From NCBI RefSeq assembly GCF_014334135.1, contig NZ_CP060497.1:1984001-2048000 (forward strand): a DNA stretch of 64,000 nucleotides, in the 5' to 3' direction. The stretch comes from Olivibacter sp. SDN3 (GTDB lineage: Bacteria > Bacteroidota > Bacteroidia > Sphingobacteriales > Sphingobacteriaceae). The translations under genes were made by a program, and so were the position numbers. This document shows positions 28,140 to 38,354 of the stretch, piece by piece (position 1 is the stretch's first letter; each line of letters starts with the position of its first letter). The notes beneath the pieces were generated by a model. It made no database searches. It worked only from the letters and a program-made list of their open reading frames with translations, and was not told where the DNA came from.

Positions 28140-28221
28140 AAGGTAAGCATGGGGCGGCTTTTACTTATCTTATTGTCTAGGGATATCTTATTCCTTGCAA
28201 GATTGTATTATGAATATAAAT

Positions 28222-28260
28222 AAAAGTAGTAGTCAAGCCAATTTCTAGCGAGTACTTTTA
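28222..28260. promoter_or_regulatory. Inverted repeat upstream of SusC, second copy
   Basis: AAAAGTAGTAG and AGTACTTTTA are arranged as at 25515-25553, with flanking ATAAAT and TAGCRA also shared. It ends 100 bp before the SusC ATG at 28361. Confidence 0.45.
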
Positions 28261-28360
28261 CTTTATAAACCTTATCAATTATAACCGGTTAAGCTTTGGG
28301 ATTTTCGTAAAAGATCGAATACTTATGCATGATATGGATATCACTTAAACTTAAATAATT

Positions 28361-31300
28361 ATGGTGCAGTTAATCAATATGTTGTGGGCATCTAAATTTA
28401 GGATGTTCGGTTTGCGGCAAATTACGTGCTTGATACTTATGTACGTTGCCGGTATGCAAACCGTCTTTGCCCAAAGAAGTATCTCGGGTATCGTTACCGA
28501 TGATAAAGGGGAGGTTATTTCGGGGGTCAGTGTCCGGGTAAAGGATGGCGGCCAATCGGTGGTAACAGATGCTGCGGGTAGATACTCCATCCAATTGCCC
28601 AATGAAGAGGAGTTAGAAACATTAGTGTTCACATATGTCGGCATGCGAACGGAAGAACGGTCGGTAGAAGGGCAGACTACCATTAATGTTATGCTATTGC
28701 CGGGCGACCAAAGTTTAGATGAAGTGGTCATCGTAGGTTTTGGAGCACAGTCGCGCGAAACGATTACCACTTCCGTATCCAAGCTAGATACGCAGGTATT
28801 GGCCAATGTGCCTTTTGCTCATGCCGCTTCAGCCTTGCAGGGAACCTTGCCGGGCGTTCGGGTGCAGAGTACCAGTGGGCAACCAGGAGCCGCACCGCGC
28901 GTCATTGTACGGGGCGGAACTTCTATTAATAACCCAAACGGCGCCACGCCCCTGTACATCGTGGATGGAATCATCAGACCACAGATTGATAATATCGCAT
29001 CGGACGATATCGAGTCCATGCAAGTATTAAAAGATGCGGCGGCGACAGCAATCTATGGCGCACGGGGATCGAATGGCGTTGTTATTGTCACAACAAAATC
29101 CGGAAAGTCCGGAGCCGTCAGTGTAAACTATTCCTACGATTACACCTTGTCACGTCCGGGTAGGCTGTACGATATGGCAAATGCGGCCGATTATCTCAAT
29201 CTCATGCGACCTGGTGAGTTTGCCGATCCGAAATTTCCAAATTCCGAAGCGCGTTTATTACTCCCGATGGGTTACGGCACTGGTAACGATCTTACGAATA
29301 GTACAGCGTTTTCCACCCAATATCTCACCGATGCCAATCGGCATAAATTGAATGAAGGTTGGTTAAGTATGCCCGATCCGGTAGATCCTTCACGTACCTT
29401 GATTTTTACAGATACGGATTTTCAAGCACTTACTTACCAAACCGGTCATTCGCATAATAACCATGTGGCCATCAATGGCGGAACCGATAAAGCAGTATTC
29501 AATGCAGGTTTAGGTTATTTGACCAATCAAGGTACGGTGATTACTACTAAATATAACCGCTTGAGTTTTAATCTGAACGGTAACTTAAAAGTACGGGATA
29601 ATTTGAGCTTTTCCGGTCGGGCACTTTATAGCAATTCCAAGCAGAATGTACCTTCTACCAGTACGGCGGAAACCTTTTACCGTTCGGCGGGGTTAGCGCC
29701 AACAGCCAAATTTACTTTTGAAGACGGAACGCTTGCCCCCGGAACAAACCGTTCGATCGGTAATCCCGTTTATCATTTGAACAACCGGGTATATGATGAA
29801 TCGGTAGATAATCTCACCTTGTCGCTTGCAGGTAATTGGGAGATCGTACCAGGTTTGACCTTCAAGCCGCAACTATCCACCTTTAGAATCTCCAATGATT
29901 CGTACAGTTTTGAACCTGCATTTTGGAATGGTCCACTTGATTATAATGAAACACGTAATGCCAATGGGTCGAATTACCGCTGGATACAAAATCAATTGGA
30001 CGCCATCTTGACTTATGACAGGGATTTTCAGGCACACCACATCGATGCGATGGCCGGTTTCTCTTATTTTGATCGTCGGGAATCCAGTTTAAGTGCCAGT
30101 GGACGCGGCGCATCTAATGATTTAATCCCTACCTTAAATGCGGTGGGTGAACCGACTGCCGTGAACAGTTCTATTTCTGATCAGGTTTTGCTTGGTTATT
30201 TTGCCAGTGTGAATTATGATTATGCCAAAAAATACCTCATCACACTCAATATGCGGTACGACGGCGCATCAAATTTAGGGGCCGATCATCAATGGGGTTT
30301 CTTTCCCGGTGTATCCTTGGGTTGGAATTTACATCAAGAGGAATTCTGGAAAGCACTTCCCCAAGATTTACTACGGTTTAAACTCAGAGGTAGTTATGGT
30401 GAAAATGGTAATATCAGTGGTTTGGGCGATTTTACGGCGCAGGGCGCTTATGGTACAGGAGGTATATATGGAGGGGCAGCCGCTATCCGTAATACCGTTA
30501 TCCCAAATGCGGAGCTACGCTGGGAGAAATCTAAAACGCTGAATATCGGAGCCGACATTGGTTTATTCAATGGTCGTTTCAATATGCTCTTTGATGCTTA
30601 TAGACGGGTAACCGATAATTTAATCACTAATCTGCCCTTGCCGGCATCTACCGGTTTTGGTAGTGTGTTAACCAATTTGGGAAGTCTGGAAAACCGGGGG
30701 ATTGAATTTGAAGTAAATGCCAATTTATTGCCTGCCACTTCCGCCTATCGGTGGCAGCTGTCCTTCAACGCATCGCGGGTAAAAAATAAAATTTTACGTT
30801 TACCGCCTAACGGGGTAGAAAATAATCGTGTGGGAGGTTTTTACGTTTGGGATCCTGGTATTAATGACTACGCTTGGAAGGGCGGGCTACAGGAGGGAGG
30901 AAGAATGGGCGACTTATACGATCGTTTGCAAATTGGCATTTATCCTACCGATGAAGCGGCAGCCAATGCACCCTTTGATACTTTCATAGCGCTTGATGAT
31001 CGGACCAAATTCGGCGGAGATACCGAGTGGCAGGATACCGATGGTAATGGCATTATCGATAGTAGAGACTATGTGTATATGGGCAATACCTTTCCGACTT
31101 GGACAGGCGGTATGTCTACCAATTTCGGCTATAAGAATTTCAATCTTTACATCCGTGCGGATTACACTACAGGGCACACCATTTTCAACTGGGCTATGAT
31201 GTTTATGGAAGGAAATCTATATTCGGATGGCAACACCACACAACGTAAGATAGACCGGGCATGGCGGGAACAGGGTGACGTAACCGATATGCCGCGCATG

Positions 31301-31597
31301 TATTGGGGGGGTGAGCGCATCCAGCGGAATACCTTTAATGGTACAGCCACTACAGGCACTTCTTTCTACTACGAGCGGGGCGATTTTTTAGCTATCCGAG
31401 AGGTTACCTTAAGTTATACTTTTCCTGTTGCGCTTGCGCAAAGGATGAAAATGAAGGGCTTACGGCTTAACTTAACAGCCAATAACCTCCACTATTTTAC
31501 CCGTTATAGTGGTCTAAACCCCGAGGATGGTGCTCAAGATGATGGTCGTTACTCCATGCCTAAGAACTTTATTTTTGGACTCAATGTATCCCTTTAA
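28361..31597 (+). CDS. SusC/RagA TonB-linked outer-membrane transporter
   Basis: This 1078-residue transporter has a signal peptide ending MQTVFAQ, a CarboxypepD-regulatory-like domain (about 40-118, RSISGIVTDDKGEVISGVSV), the plug opening DEVVIVGFGAQSRETITTS (about 126) with IYGARGSNGVVIVTTKSG, and a beta-barrel ending MPKNFIFGLNVSL. It forms a SusCD uptake pair with the next gene, whose ATG lies 1 bp after its stop codon. It sits directly after the GH116 enzyme and before the sialidase-like genes, so these probably share a glycan target. Confidence 0.96.
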   Translation: MVQLINMLWASKFRMFGLRQITCLILMYVAGMQTVFAQRSISGIVTDDKGEVISGVSVRVKDGGQSVVTDAAGRYSIQLPNEEELETLVFTYVGMRTEERSVEGQTTINVMLLPGDQSLDEVVIVGFGAQSRETITTSVSKLDTQVLANVPFAHAASALQGTLPGVRVQSTSGQPGAAPRVIVRGGTSINNPNGATPLYIVDGIIRPQIDNIASDDIESMQVLKDAAATAIYGARGSNGVVIVTTKSGKSGAVSVNYSYDYTLSRPGRLYDMANAADYLNLMRPGEFADPKFPNSEARLLLPMGYGTGNDLTNSTAFSTQYLTDANRHKLNEGWLSMPDPVDPSRTLIFTDTDFQALTYQTGHSHNNHVAINGGTDKAVFNAGLGYLTNQGTVITTKYNRLSFNLNGNLKVRDNLSFSGRALYSNSKQNVPSTSTAETFYRSAGLAPTAKFTFEDGTLAPGTNRSIGNPVYHLNNRVYDESVDNLTLSLAGNWEIVPGLTFKPQLSTFRISNDSYSFEPAFWNGPLDYNETRNANGSNYRWIQNQLDAILTYDRDFQAHHIDAMAGFSYFDRRESSLSASGRGASNDLIPTLNAVGEPTAVNSSISDQVLLGYFASVNYDYAKKYLITLNMRYDGASNLGADHQWGFFPGVSLGWNLHQEEFWKALPQDLLRFKLRGSYGENGNISGLGDFTAQGAYGTGGIYGGAAAIRNTVIPNAELRWEKSKTLNIGADIGLFNGRFNMLFDAYRRVTDNLITNLPLPASTGFGSVLTNLGSLENRGIEFEVNANLLPATSAYRWQLSFNASRVKNKILRLPPNGVENNRVGGFYVWDPGINDYAWKGGLQEGGRMGDLYDRLQIGIYPTDEAAANAPFDTFIALDDRTKFGGDTEWQDTDGNGIIDSRDYVYMGNTFPTWTGGMSTNFGYKNFNLYIRADYTTGHTIFNWAMMFMEGNLYSDGNTTQRKIDRAWREQGDVTDMPRMYWGGERIQRNTFNGTATTGTSFYYERGDFLAIREVTLSYTFPVALAQRMKMKGLRLNLTANNLHYFTRYSGLNPEDGAQDDGRYSMPKNFIFGLNVSL

Positions 31598-31598
31598 T

Positions 31599-33092
31599 AT
31601 GGAAAAGATGATGAAAACTTCGAAAACAACCTTTTACACGATAGCCATCTTTTTATGGATGTGCTGTGGGTCCTGTTCGCGTCAGCTGGATGTATCGCCC
31701 ACTAGCGTGATCACCACCACTTCCTTTTGGCAGACGGAAGATGACGCCAATGGGGCGCTCACGGGCATGTACATCAGCCTGCGCGATGTGGCCGTAAATA
31801 TTTATCGCAGTGAAATCCGAAGCGATGTATATGAGGGAGGTGTTTCCGGTACGGGCGGAGACTTTGCGGATATACAGGGAAATACCCTTACGCCAACCAA
31901 TCCGGGGCATCCGGGCTGGGCGGGTTATTATCGGGCGATAAATGATGCCAATTTGATACTAAAATATGTGCCGGAGATTTCATTCACTTCAGAAGCTGCT
32001 AAGCAGCGGATTTTGGCAGAAGCCTATACCACGCGCGCTTATATGCATTACATAATAAGCAAAACATGGGGGGACGCTATCATCCGTGATGAGCCTATCG
32101 AATCTTCCAGTGCCGAGGTTACCCAGAGAGAGCGTTCTCCGCAAACAGAAGTCTTTGCTTTTATAAAACAGGATTTGGAACAAGCTATTGCCCTTTTTCC
32201 AGACGACAGCTTTCCCAGTGGCCGGATGCGCTGGTCGCGTGCGGCTGCCAACGCAGTGAAAGCTGATGTGAACTTGTTTACCGGAAAACGCTTAGGGGGA
32301 GGTAGTGCTGATTTTAGTAACGCCTTAGCGGCAATTGAAGCAATTGAGGGAACGGATACCGGCTTGCTACCCGATTTTGCCGATATTTTCCGGTATGATA
32401 ATAAAGGTAACCGCGAATTACTGATGGTGATTCATCATGATGTGATTGAAGGAGGGTTATTTCTGCATTTTACTTGGTTCGGGTCGCAACTTCCCGCAAA
32501 TGTAGGCGAAGAAAGTAGGAACCTGATTTTACCAACTGGAAATGGTATTGGCTTATTGGTGGCTACACAACTTGTTCGTAATCAGTTTTCTATGACAGAT
32601 AGTCGCCGCGACGCTACCTTCCACGAAGTATTTGCCTACGATGCCAATGGTAATGCTACCTATTATACCAATGTCAATCTTAAATTCAGCGGTATTGTTG
32701 AGGGCGGAACCCGCTATTTTACCAACGACGCCATTTTATACCGTTATGCAGATGTCTTGCTAATGAAAGCAGAGGCAAAAAACGCGTTGGGGCAAGATCC
32801 TTCGGTAGAAATGAACGAAATCCGTAGACGGGCTTTCGGATCTGCGTTCAATAATCATATTTTTGTGAACGGCAGCCAGGAAGAGAATGAAACACTTATT
32901 CTCCGCGAAAGATTATTGGAATTGCTATTTGAAGGTAAACGTTGGGATGATTTGGTACGATACGGGAAAGTTTTTGATATCGTACCCAATTTGCAATCGA
33001 GACGTGATGAGCAGCATTTGCTGTTGTTTCCCATTGGCAATAATATCTTGAATACAGAACCACTGGTTGTTCAAAACCCAGGTTATGAATAA
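31599..33092 (+). CDS. SusD/RagB outer-membrane glycan-binding lipoprotein
   Basis: This 497-residue surface lipoprotein has the signal FYTIAIFLWMCCGSCSRQLDV (lipobox CGSC). The SusD core is seen in LAEAYTTRAYMHYIISKTWGDAIIRDEPI and the C-terminal RERLLELLFEGKRWDDLVRYGK, ending VVQNPGY. The ORF is open from 31527 inside SusC, but ATG 31599 is immediately after the SusC stop; ATGs at 31608 and 31611 are close alternatives. It provides the ligand-binding lid of the SusCD complex. Confidence 0.94.
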   Translation: MEKMMKTSKTTFYTIAIFLWMCCGSCSRQLDVSPTSVITTTSFWQTEDDANGALTGMYISLRDVAVNIYRSEIRSDVYEGGVSGTGGDFADIQGNTLTPTNPGHPGWAGYYRAINDANLILKYVPEISFTSEAAKQRILAEAYTTRAYMHYIISKTWGDAIIRDEPIESSSAEVTQRERSPQTEVFAFIKQDLEQAIALFPDDSFPSGRMRWSRAAANAVKADVNLFTGKRLGGGSADFSNALAAIEAIEGTDTGLLPDFADIFRYDNKGNRELLMVIHHDVIEGGLFLHFTWFGSQLPANVGEESRNLILPTGNGIGLLVATQLVRNQFSMTDSRRDATFHEVFAYDANGNATYYTNVNLKFSGIVEGGTRYFTNDAILYRYADVLLMKAEAKNALGQDPSVEMNEIRRRAFGSAFNNHIFVNGSQEENETLILRERLLELLFEGKRWDDLVRYGKVFDIVPNLQSRRDEQHLLLFPIGNNILNTEPLVVQNPGYE

Positions 33093-33160
33093 TTGATCGG
33101 ATAGGAAAAGTCTGTGTTCTAAGGCAGTAGCTAACCATAAAATAAAAAAATAAATTTCGA

Positions 33161-34555
33161 ATGCAATTAAGAGAATGTTTACTGTTTATCTGCTGTTTGG
33201 GTGCGCTGTTTCCTTTGATAAGCTGCCAGTCTGAAGGCAGCGATGCCCGGTTGAATAAAATGGCCGACAGCGATGTCAGGATAACCTTGTATCCCCAGAA
33301 AGATGAATCGGGACAAGCCGTTAAGGGGATACCTGCCTACGACGGAATGGAGATCGACTACCAGAAGGGAGAAAGGAACCGCTTACATATTTCTTTTGGA
33401 GACCCGGTCATTGTTAGCAAAGCTAGGGATCCGCAACCTTGGGGCCATTATCAATTTCCTACACTTCATCATTATTTAGACAGCCAATTGGTTGCCCGTA
33501 TCCACTTATCGGATGATGCGGTAGCCTCATACGGAAAAACACGTTATTTATACGCAGCATCGGGGGATGATGGAACAACTTGGAAAATACTGGAAGCATC
33601 GCAGGATTCGGTGGAGCAGGAGCTGGCAGAGGGAGTCCTCTTGCCTAACGGAGACCGTATAAAAATCACTACTCCGCCTTCCATTCACGAACGGGATCTG
33701 CACTTACCCGAATCTGTAGGGAAGACAATCAATAACTTCAACTTATATCCGTTGGAGTTACTACCCAAGGAGCGGCAGGGCATATTTCTGACACGCTTGC
33801 CAAAAGGCAGTAAGCATTGGCAAACCGAACAGGCAAAGTTACTGGATTCGTTGGCGCTTCGGTATACGATCAAAGGAGAAATGCCTGTCGTTTGGTGGGG
33901 AGATTTGCACTTGGGGGCTGATGGTTCTATTTATGCCGGTGTTTATCCCGGCTACTATCTGCGTGACGACGGAACCGTAGATCCGCGTTCCGGCATTTTC
34001 TTTTACCAATCGACAGATATGGGGCATACCTGGGAAATTCAAGGTCGGATACCCTATGCCTTCGACCATAACTTACATGCAGAAGGGGAGCGCTTCGCTG
34101 GTTTTACAGAACCGACCTTTGAAATCTTGCCAGATAGCAGTTTCCTTTGTGTGATGCGTACGACCGATGAAATCAACGGCCCCATGTATGCCAGCAGATC
34201 AACCGATAAGGGGGTCACATGGACGAAACCCGCTGTATTATCGGCGACAGGCGTGCTGCCCAGACTCTTACAACTCGAAAACGGAATCTTGGTGTTGTCC
34301 TATGGGCGGCCGGGTGTGCAGTTGCGCTTTTCTCAGGATGGCGGAGATACATGGACGGAGGCTTTTGAGATGCTGCCTTACGATGTTATCGATAACGTCG
34401 ATTGGTTTACCACCTGCGGATATACGAGTTTACTGCCTTTGGACAGCGACCGTTTTCTATTAATTTATTCCGATTTTTTTACTATGAATGAACGCGGCGA
34501 GTTGCGAAAATCGATCAAAGTGCGTGAAATCGATGTGACTGCAATCTCTAAATAA
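33161..34555 (+). CDS. BNR-repeat sialidase-like lipoprotein
   Basis: This 464-residue protein begins with a lipoprotein signal (FPLISCQSEG, Cys22) and contains a beta-propeller with Asp-box motifs SxDxGxTW near residues 131, 285, 346 and 390. The fold is that of exo-alpha-sialidases (GH33) and relatives, but the propeller alone does not prove sialidase activity, and the arginine triad could not be confirmed by eye. The preceding SusD ends 68 bp upstream. It may be an outer-membrane or periplasmic exo-glycosidase or a glycan-binding protein of the same uptake system. A second, shorter propeller protein lies at 36354-37556. Confidence 0.82.
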   Translation: MQLRECLLFICCLGALFPLISCQSEGSDARLNKMADSDVRITLYPQKDESGQAVKGIPAYDGMEIDYQKGERNRLHISFGDPVIVSKARDPQPWGHYQFPTLHHYLDSQLVARIHLSDDAVASYGKTRYLYAASGDDGTTWKILEASQDSVEQELAEGVLLPNGDRIKITTPPSIHERDLHLPESVGKTINNFNLYPLELLPKERQGIFLTRLPKGSKHWQTEQAKLLDSLALRYTIKGEMPVVWWGDLHLGADGSIYAGVYPGYYLRDDGTVDPRSGIFFYQSTDMGHTWEIQGRIPYAFDHNLHAEGERFAGFTEPTFEILPDSSFLCVMRTTDEINGPMYASRSTDKGVTWTKPAVLSATGVLPRLLQLENGILVLSYGRPGVQLRFSQDGGDTWTEAFEMLPYDVIDNVDWFTTCGYTSLLPLDSDRFLLIYSDFFTMNERGELRKSIKVREIDVTAISK

Positions 34556-34561
34556 AATTTT

Positions 34562-36361
34562 ATGTTTTCGAAGCTTTTAATTTTTCGTTTTTCGGTATTT
34601 ATATTTTTGGTTTGGTTAGTAGTGAGTGGTTTTTGTCCAACTGGGCAAAAGCCCTCACTTCAGGACAGTATCATTCATTACAGCAGATCGGAACGTTATG
34701 TTCCACGTTTGCTTTTCGACTATTACCATCACCAAGGGCCAAATACTAAAGTGGGAAATTATTTGGTGACAGGCAACTGGGTGGATAACGGCGGGCGTTA
34801 TGGTTGGGACGATTTTGTACACACCAATACCTTTGATCCTCTTTTTGTTGCGTTAGAATCTGATTATGCCATTGCTATGCTGCAAACGCCTTATAATCGT
34901 GCACTACTCGATAGCACCGAGGCGGTGGTTTTGGTTAGCCCCGATAACCCGAGGATAGTGCCTTCCACGCACGTGTTGAGTGACGAGGAGCTCCGCATGC
35001 TCATCGATTATGTACACCAAGGCGGGAGTTTGATGATTATTATCAATAGCGGTGGCGACGATCGGGTACACGAAGAGTTTGAGCAAGTTCAATTGCGGAA
35101 ACTAGCCAATACATTTGGGCTCGATTGGAACAATGATGATACACATTACTCTGATAATCAAATAAAAGCCGGGCATCCCTATTTTTACGATGTACCTGTT
35201 TTTCACTATGGTGCCGGATGTACATTAAAGATACTACCTGAGGCGGAGCATCCCGAAACATTACTTGAGGTCTATTCTGATGCCGGGTATCCTGATCGCG
35301 CCGTACGCGGTCCGGGCATTGTAATGGTGAGGCCTGGAAAAGGAAAGGTTTTGTTAGTAGGAGATACGGGGTCTTGGACTGGAAACATGGCCAGACCTTG
35401 GGCAGATAATGAAAAAATTCTGAAACAATTGTTTCGTTATCTCAAACCAGATAGAGGTGTCAGATCAGCTCAACTGGACGATAATCAATCGCTTACGTAT
35501 TCCGTTACGGTGGCCGGTTTACAGGCAATACCGGTACAAAACTCGCTCCTGCATATCCAACGCCCGTTATACCAGGTTTTCTCTCCGAGGGAAAAAACCG
35601 ACATGCCGTTTATCGAGGCAAATGCGAAGTTGCGTATCAGTGCTAAGCCTCAGCAGAATTCTGAAGTAATGCGCATGCAGGCGGCGATTGAGCACTTTCG
35701 TTGGTTTGACGATTCCAGCAGCTTCACCGGAAATGAATCCATAACCTACACTGCGAGCAAACAGGGAAAAGTTTCAGGAGTTGAAGCCGATGGTGATCAT
35801 GCGCTTTGGTTGGCACCCGATATTTCCTTACTTAATGCACTGTTACCGGTAGACGGCCTACGGGTTGGCGATCATTGGGAATCGTTAGAAAGCCTTCGTA
35901 TTCCTTCTTTGCGTGCAACGGATATACCGCCCGTTAAAACCTTGGAGATGCGCATTACCTATGTTTCCGACACATTGGTGGAAGGTCGGCCGTGCCGCCT
36001 GTTACGCGCCTCGGGCGAAATTTGGTTGAATGATCTGGGCGTAGGGATAGAAGACCTCTTACCTTTAGAGGAATCCCGTAGGGTTGGTGGTTTACGATAT
36101 GCATTTTATCATGAGCGTGGCGGAAAGTTGCTTTTTAAGCGGGAACAATGGGTGGATGCCCGTGACGGCACGGTGATAAAAGCCCGTATGCAGTCGCGAA
36201 TACTTACCTGGGTACACGATAAAAGGAAGACAATCAAAGAGAATAATGCCGATCGGGATACCGAAATGCTAGCCTCTTTGGCCCATGTGATTACATTTGA
36301 TTTGGACGACGTTTCACTGGAAGCAAATGAAACCAAAAAAGGAGAAATAAAACATGAATAA
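34562..36361 (+). CDS. Secreted 599-residue protein of unknown function with class-I-amidotransferase-like N-half
   Basis: I do not recognise a named family. An N-terminal hydrophobic segment (FSVFIFLVWLVVSGFC, with Cys25 possibly lipidated) is followed by a domain (about 40-300) with an alternating beta/alpha pattern: AVVLVSP, LIDYVHQGGSLMIIINSGG and GKGKVLLVGDTGSW. This resembles DUF4350/GATase1-like domains often found in glycan operons. The C-terminal half (about 330-590) is beta-rich, with SFTGNESITYTASKQGKVSG and LLRASGEIWLNDLGVG, and looks like a carbohydrate-binding or lipocalin-like sandwich. The stop overlaps the next gene by 8 bp, so it is an integral part of the operon. Confidence 0.7.
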   Translation: MFSKLLIFRFSVFIFLVWLVVSGFCPTGQKPSLQDSIIHYSRSERYVPRLLFDYYHHQGPNTKVGNYLVTGNWVDNGGRYGWDDFVHTNTFDPLFVALESDYAIAMLQTPYNRALLDSTEAVVLVSPDNPRIVPSTHVLSDEELRMLIDYVHQGGSLMIIINSGGDDRVHEEFEQVQLRKLANTFGLDWNNDDTHYSDNQIKAGHPYFYDVPVFHYGAGCTLKILPEAEHPETLLEVYSDAGYPDRAVRGPGIVMVRPGKGKVLLVGDTGSWTGNMARPWADNEKILKQLFRYLKPDRGVRSAQLDDNQSLTYSVTVAGLQAIPVQNSLLHIQRPLYQVFSPREKTDMPFIEANAKLRISAKPQQNSEVMRMQAAIEHFRWFDDSSSFTGNESITYTASKQGKVSGVEADGDHALWLAPDISLLNALLPVDGLRVGDHWESLESLRIPSLRATDIPPVKTLEMRITYVSDTLVEGRPCRLLRASGEIWLNDLGVGIEDLLPLEESRRVGGLRYAFYHERGGKLLFKREQWVDARDGTVIKARMQSRILTWVHDKRKTIKENNADRDTEMLASLAHVITFDLDDVSLEANETKKGEIKHE

Positions 36362-37556
36362 TCCACGGAAAAGAATACTTGCGCTTAGCATAGTCTATTT
36401 TTGCACTATCGCTTTGAGTGGAGCCATGCAGGCACAACAAGTCTCGGGAGATAGGCCAGGTCTTCAGGTGAAAAAAATAAAAGATTTTGTTATCTATAAA
36501 GACACCCTCTTTCATGCAGCATTTCCTTCCATTGTGCAATGTGTTGATAGCACTTATTTATTGGCATTCCGTCGGGCACCGGAACGAAGGAATTACGGTG
36601 AATCGGGCTTCAATCACATTGATCCCAATAGTTACCTGGTTTCACTCCGTTCTACTGATGGCGAACATTGGAGCGAGTCGCCCTCGTTGCTTTATGCTCA
36701 TCCCTTCGGTGGATCTCAGGATCCTTGCTTACTACGCTTACGGGATGGCACCATTCTTTGCGCCAGCTATGGCTGGGCACCGATGTCGGCGGAAGCGCTA
36801 GCTGCTATCCAAAAACCTTATTTTGAAGCTTCAGGTTCACTTTTTCTAGGAGGATACCTGTTACGCTCAACCGATAATGGGGAACATTGGGAAGAACCCA
36901 TATACCCACCGGCGGTTCCCGCAGAAATCAATCACACCTTGTTTCAGCGCGCTGTACCGGCTTATAATCGGGGAGCGTTGTGCGAAGGAAAAGACGGGCG
37001 GTTATTCTGGGTGATTGCTGCTACAGATCGGGAAGAACCGCAAAAGACTTCCAATCATTTACTTGTTTCAGATGATCAGGGACGCAGCTGGGAGTACAGC
37101 TGCCCGGTTGCGACAGATGAAGAAGTTTCCTTCAATGAGGCTTCCGTATATGAAACACCCGATGGTGAGTTACTGGCATTTTTACGTACTGAAAATTTCG
37201 GCGATACGGCTTGTATAGCTCGTTCAACCGATGGAGGAAAAAGCTTTCAGAAGTGGCAACCTATGGGTTTTAAAGGGCACCCATTACAAGCGCATCGTTT
37301 ACCCAATGAACAAGTTTTACTCGTATATGGGTATCGGCACCAGCCCTTTGGCATCCGGGCCAAATTACTCAATGCCTCGTGTACAGATTTTGAGACAGCC
37401 CCCGAAATCGTGTTACGTGACGATGGCGGTAACGGTGATTTAGGTTACCCCTGGTCGGTACAACTGGATGAGCACCGTGTGCTGGTGGTATATTACTACA
37501 ATAGGCAGACAACCGATAACCGTCATATTGCCGGGACCTTATTAGAAATAAAATAA
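36354..37556 (+). CDS. BNR-repeat sialidase-like secreted protein
   Basis: This 400-residue protein has a signal peptide ending SGAMQAQQ and four Asp-box repeats near residues 99, 171, 238 and 289 (STDGEHWSE, STDNGEHWEE, SDDQGRSWEY, STDGGKSF), forming a sialidase-type six-bladed propeller. FRRAPERRNYGESG near residue 70 carries candidate substrate-binding arginines. It is annotated by family as an exo-alpha-sialidase-like protein, but the sugar could be another acid such as a rhamnosyl- or glucuronyl-type residue. Its ATG lies inside the upstream gene (8-bp overlap). Confidence 0.82.
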   Translation: MNNPRKRILALSIVYFCTIALSGAMQAQQVSGDRPGLQVKKIKDFVIYKDTLFHAAFPSIVQCVDSTYLLAFRRAPERRNYGESGFNHIDPNSYLVSLRSTDGEHWSESPSLLYAHPFGGSQDPCLLRLRDGTILCASYGWAPMSAEALAAIQKPYFEASGSLFLGGYLLRSTDNGEHWEEPIYPPAVPAEINHTLFQRAVPAYNRGALCEGKDGRLFWVIAATDREEPQKTSNHLLVSDDQGRSWEYSCPVATDEEVSFNEASVYETPDGELLAFLRTENFGDTACIARSTDGGKSFQKWQPMGFKGHPLQAHRLPNEQVLLVYGYRHQPFGIRAKLLNASCTDFETAPEIVLRDDGGNGDLGYPWSVQLDEHRVLVVYYYNRQTTDNRHIAGTLLEIK

Positions 37557-37593
37557 TTTATATTATTCAATATTGAGAAACGCATTTATTGCC

Positions 37594-38346
37594 ATGGAAA
37601 AGAAAGCAGAAGAAACCGTAAAGATGTCATTCGATAGGGATGGTTACGTATTTATTCCACAGTTTATGGATGCTCATACCTTTACGCAATTGAAGGAGAC
37701 CTTAGACAATTTTATCGAAAACATAGCCCCCGGTATGCCTGCAGAACATGCTTTTTATGAAGACCCGGTAGACCGGAAATCCCTGAAGCAAATGTTTCAT
37801 TTATCCGATTATGACCCTTTTTTTGCCCATTTGCTGCACGATAGTGATTTTAAAAAGTTAGCTGAGGTCCTGTTGGGTGAACCCATCGCCAAGGGATATG
37901 TAGAGTATTTCAATAAGCCTCCCGGTATTGGGCAAGCTACTCCACCACATCAGGATTGCTATTATTTTATGTTGACGCCACCACAGGCCATTACCTTTTG
38001 GATACCTATCGAAGATGTGGATGAGGAAAATGGTTGTTTGCGTTATGTGCGGGGGTCGCATGTGAAAGGGATGCGTCCACATGGCAGGAATAACACCTTG
38101 GGCTTTTCCCAGTGTATCGTGGATTTTGGAAAGCCAGAAGATATTGCCAATGAAATGCCTATGCACGCAAAGACAGGCGATATACTGGTTCATCATGGTA
38201 TGACCATTCATCGGGCGGATGGTAATCACAGTAAAACCCGTTCCCGAAGGGTAATAGGCTTGGTTTATTTTGGACAATCAGCCGTTGAAGATGTTGCGGC
38301 AAAAAAGGCCTATCAGGAAAAACTTAAAAAAGAAAGACAGGAGTAA
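37594..38346 (+). CDS. Phytanoyl-CoA dioxygenase (PhyH) family protein
   Basis: This ~250-residue non-haem iron, 2-oxoglutarate-dependent dioxygenase has the facial triad HxD in PPHQDCYYF near residue 120 and the distal His and Arg in LVHHGMTIHRADGNHSKTRSRR near 215-230. Family members hydroxylate fatty acyl-CoAs or many small molecules. A TTG start at 37573 is open, but ATG 37594 gives MEKKAEETVKMSFDRDGYVF, the usual FxxDGY beginning. There is no signal peptide, so it acts in the cytoplasm. In this cluster it probably hydroxylates a sugar- or lipid-derived intermediate; the substrate is not known. Confidence 0.87.
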   Translation: MEKKAEETVKMSFDRDGYVFIPQFMDAHTFTQLKETLDNFIENIAPGMPAEHAFYEDPVDRKSLKQMFHLSDYDPFFAHLLHDSDFKKLAEVLLGEPIAKGYVEYFNKPPGIGQATPPHQDCYYFMLTPPQAITFWIPIEDVDEENGCLRYVRGSHVKGMRPHGRNNTLGFSQCIVDFGKPEDIANEMPMHAKTGDILVHHGMTIHRADGNHSKTRSRRVIGLVYFGQSAVEDVAAKKAYQEKLKKERQE

Positions 38347-38354
38347 GTGTATCG

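Noticed and set aside
37573-37593. TTG start for the PhyH dioxygenase
   Set aside because: ATG 37594 gives the normal N-terminus; the seven extra residues are not supported by the family.
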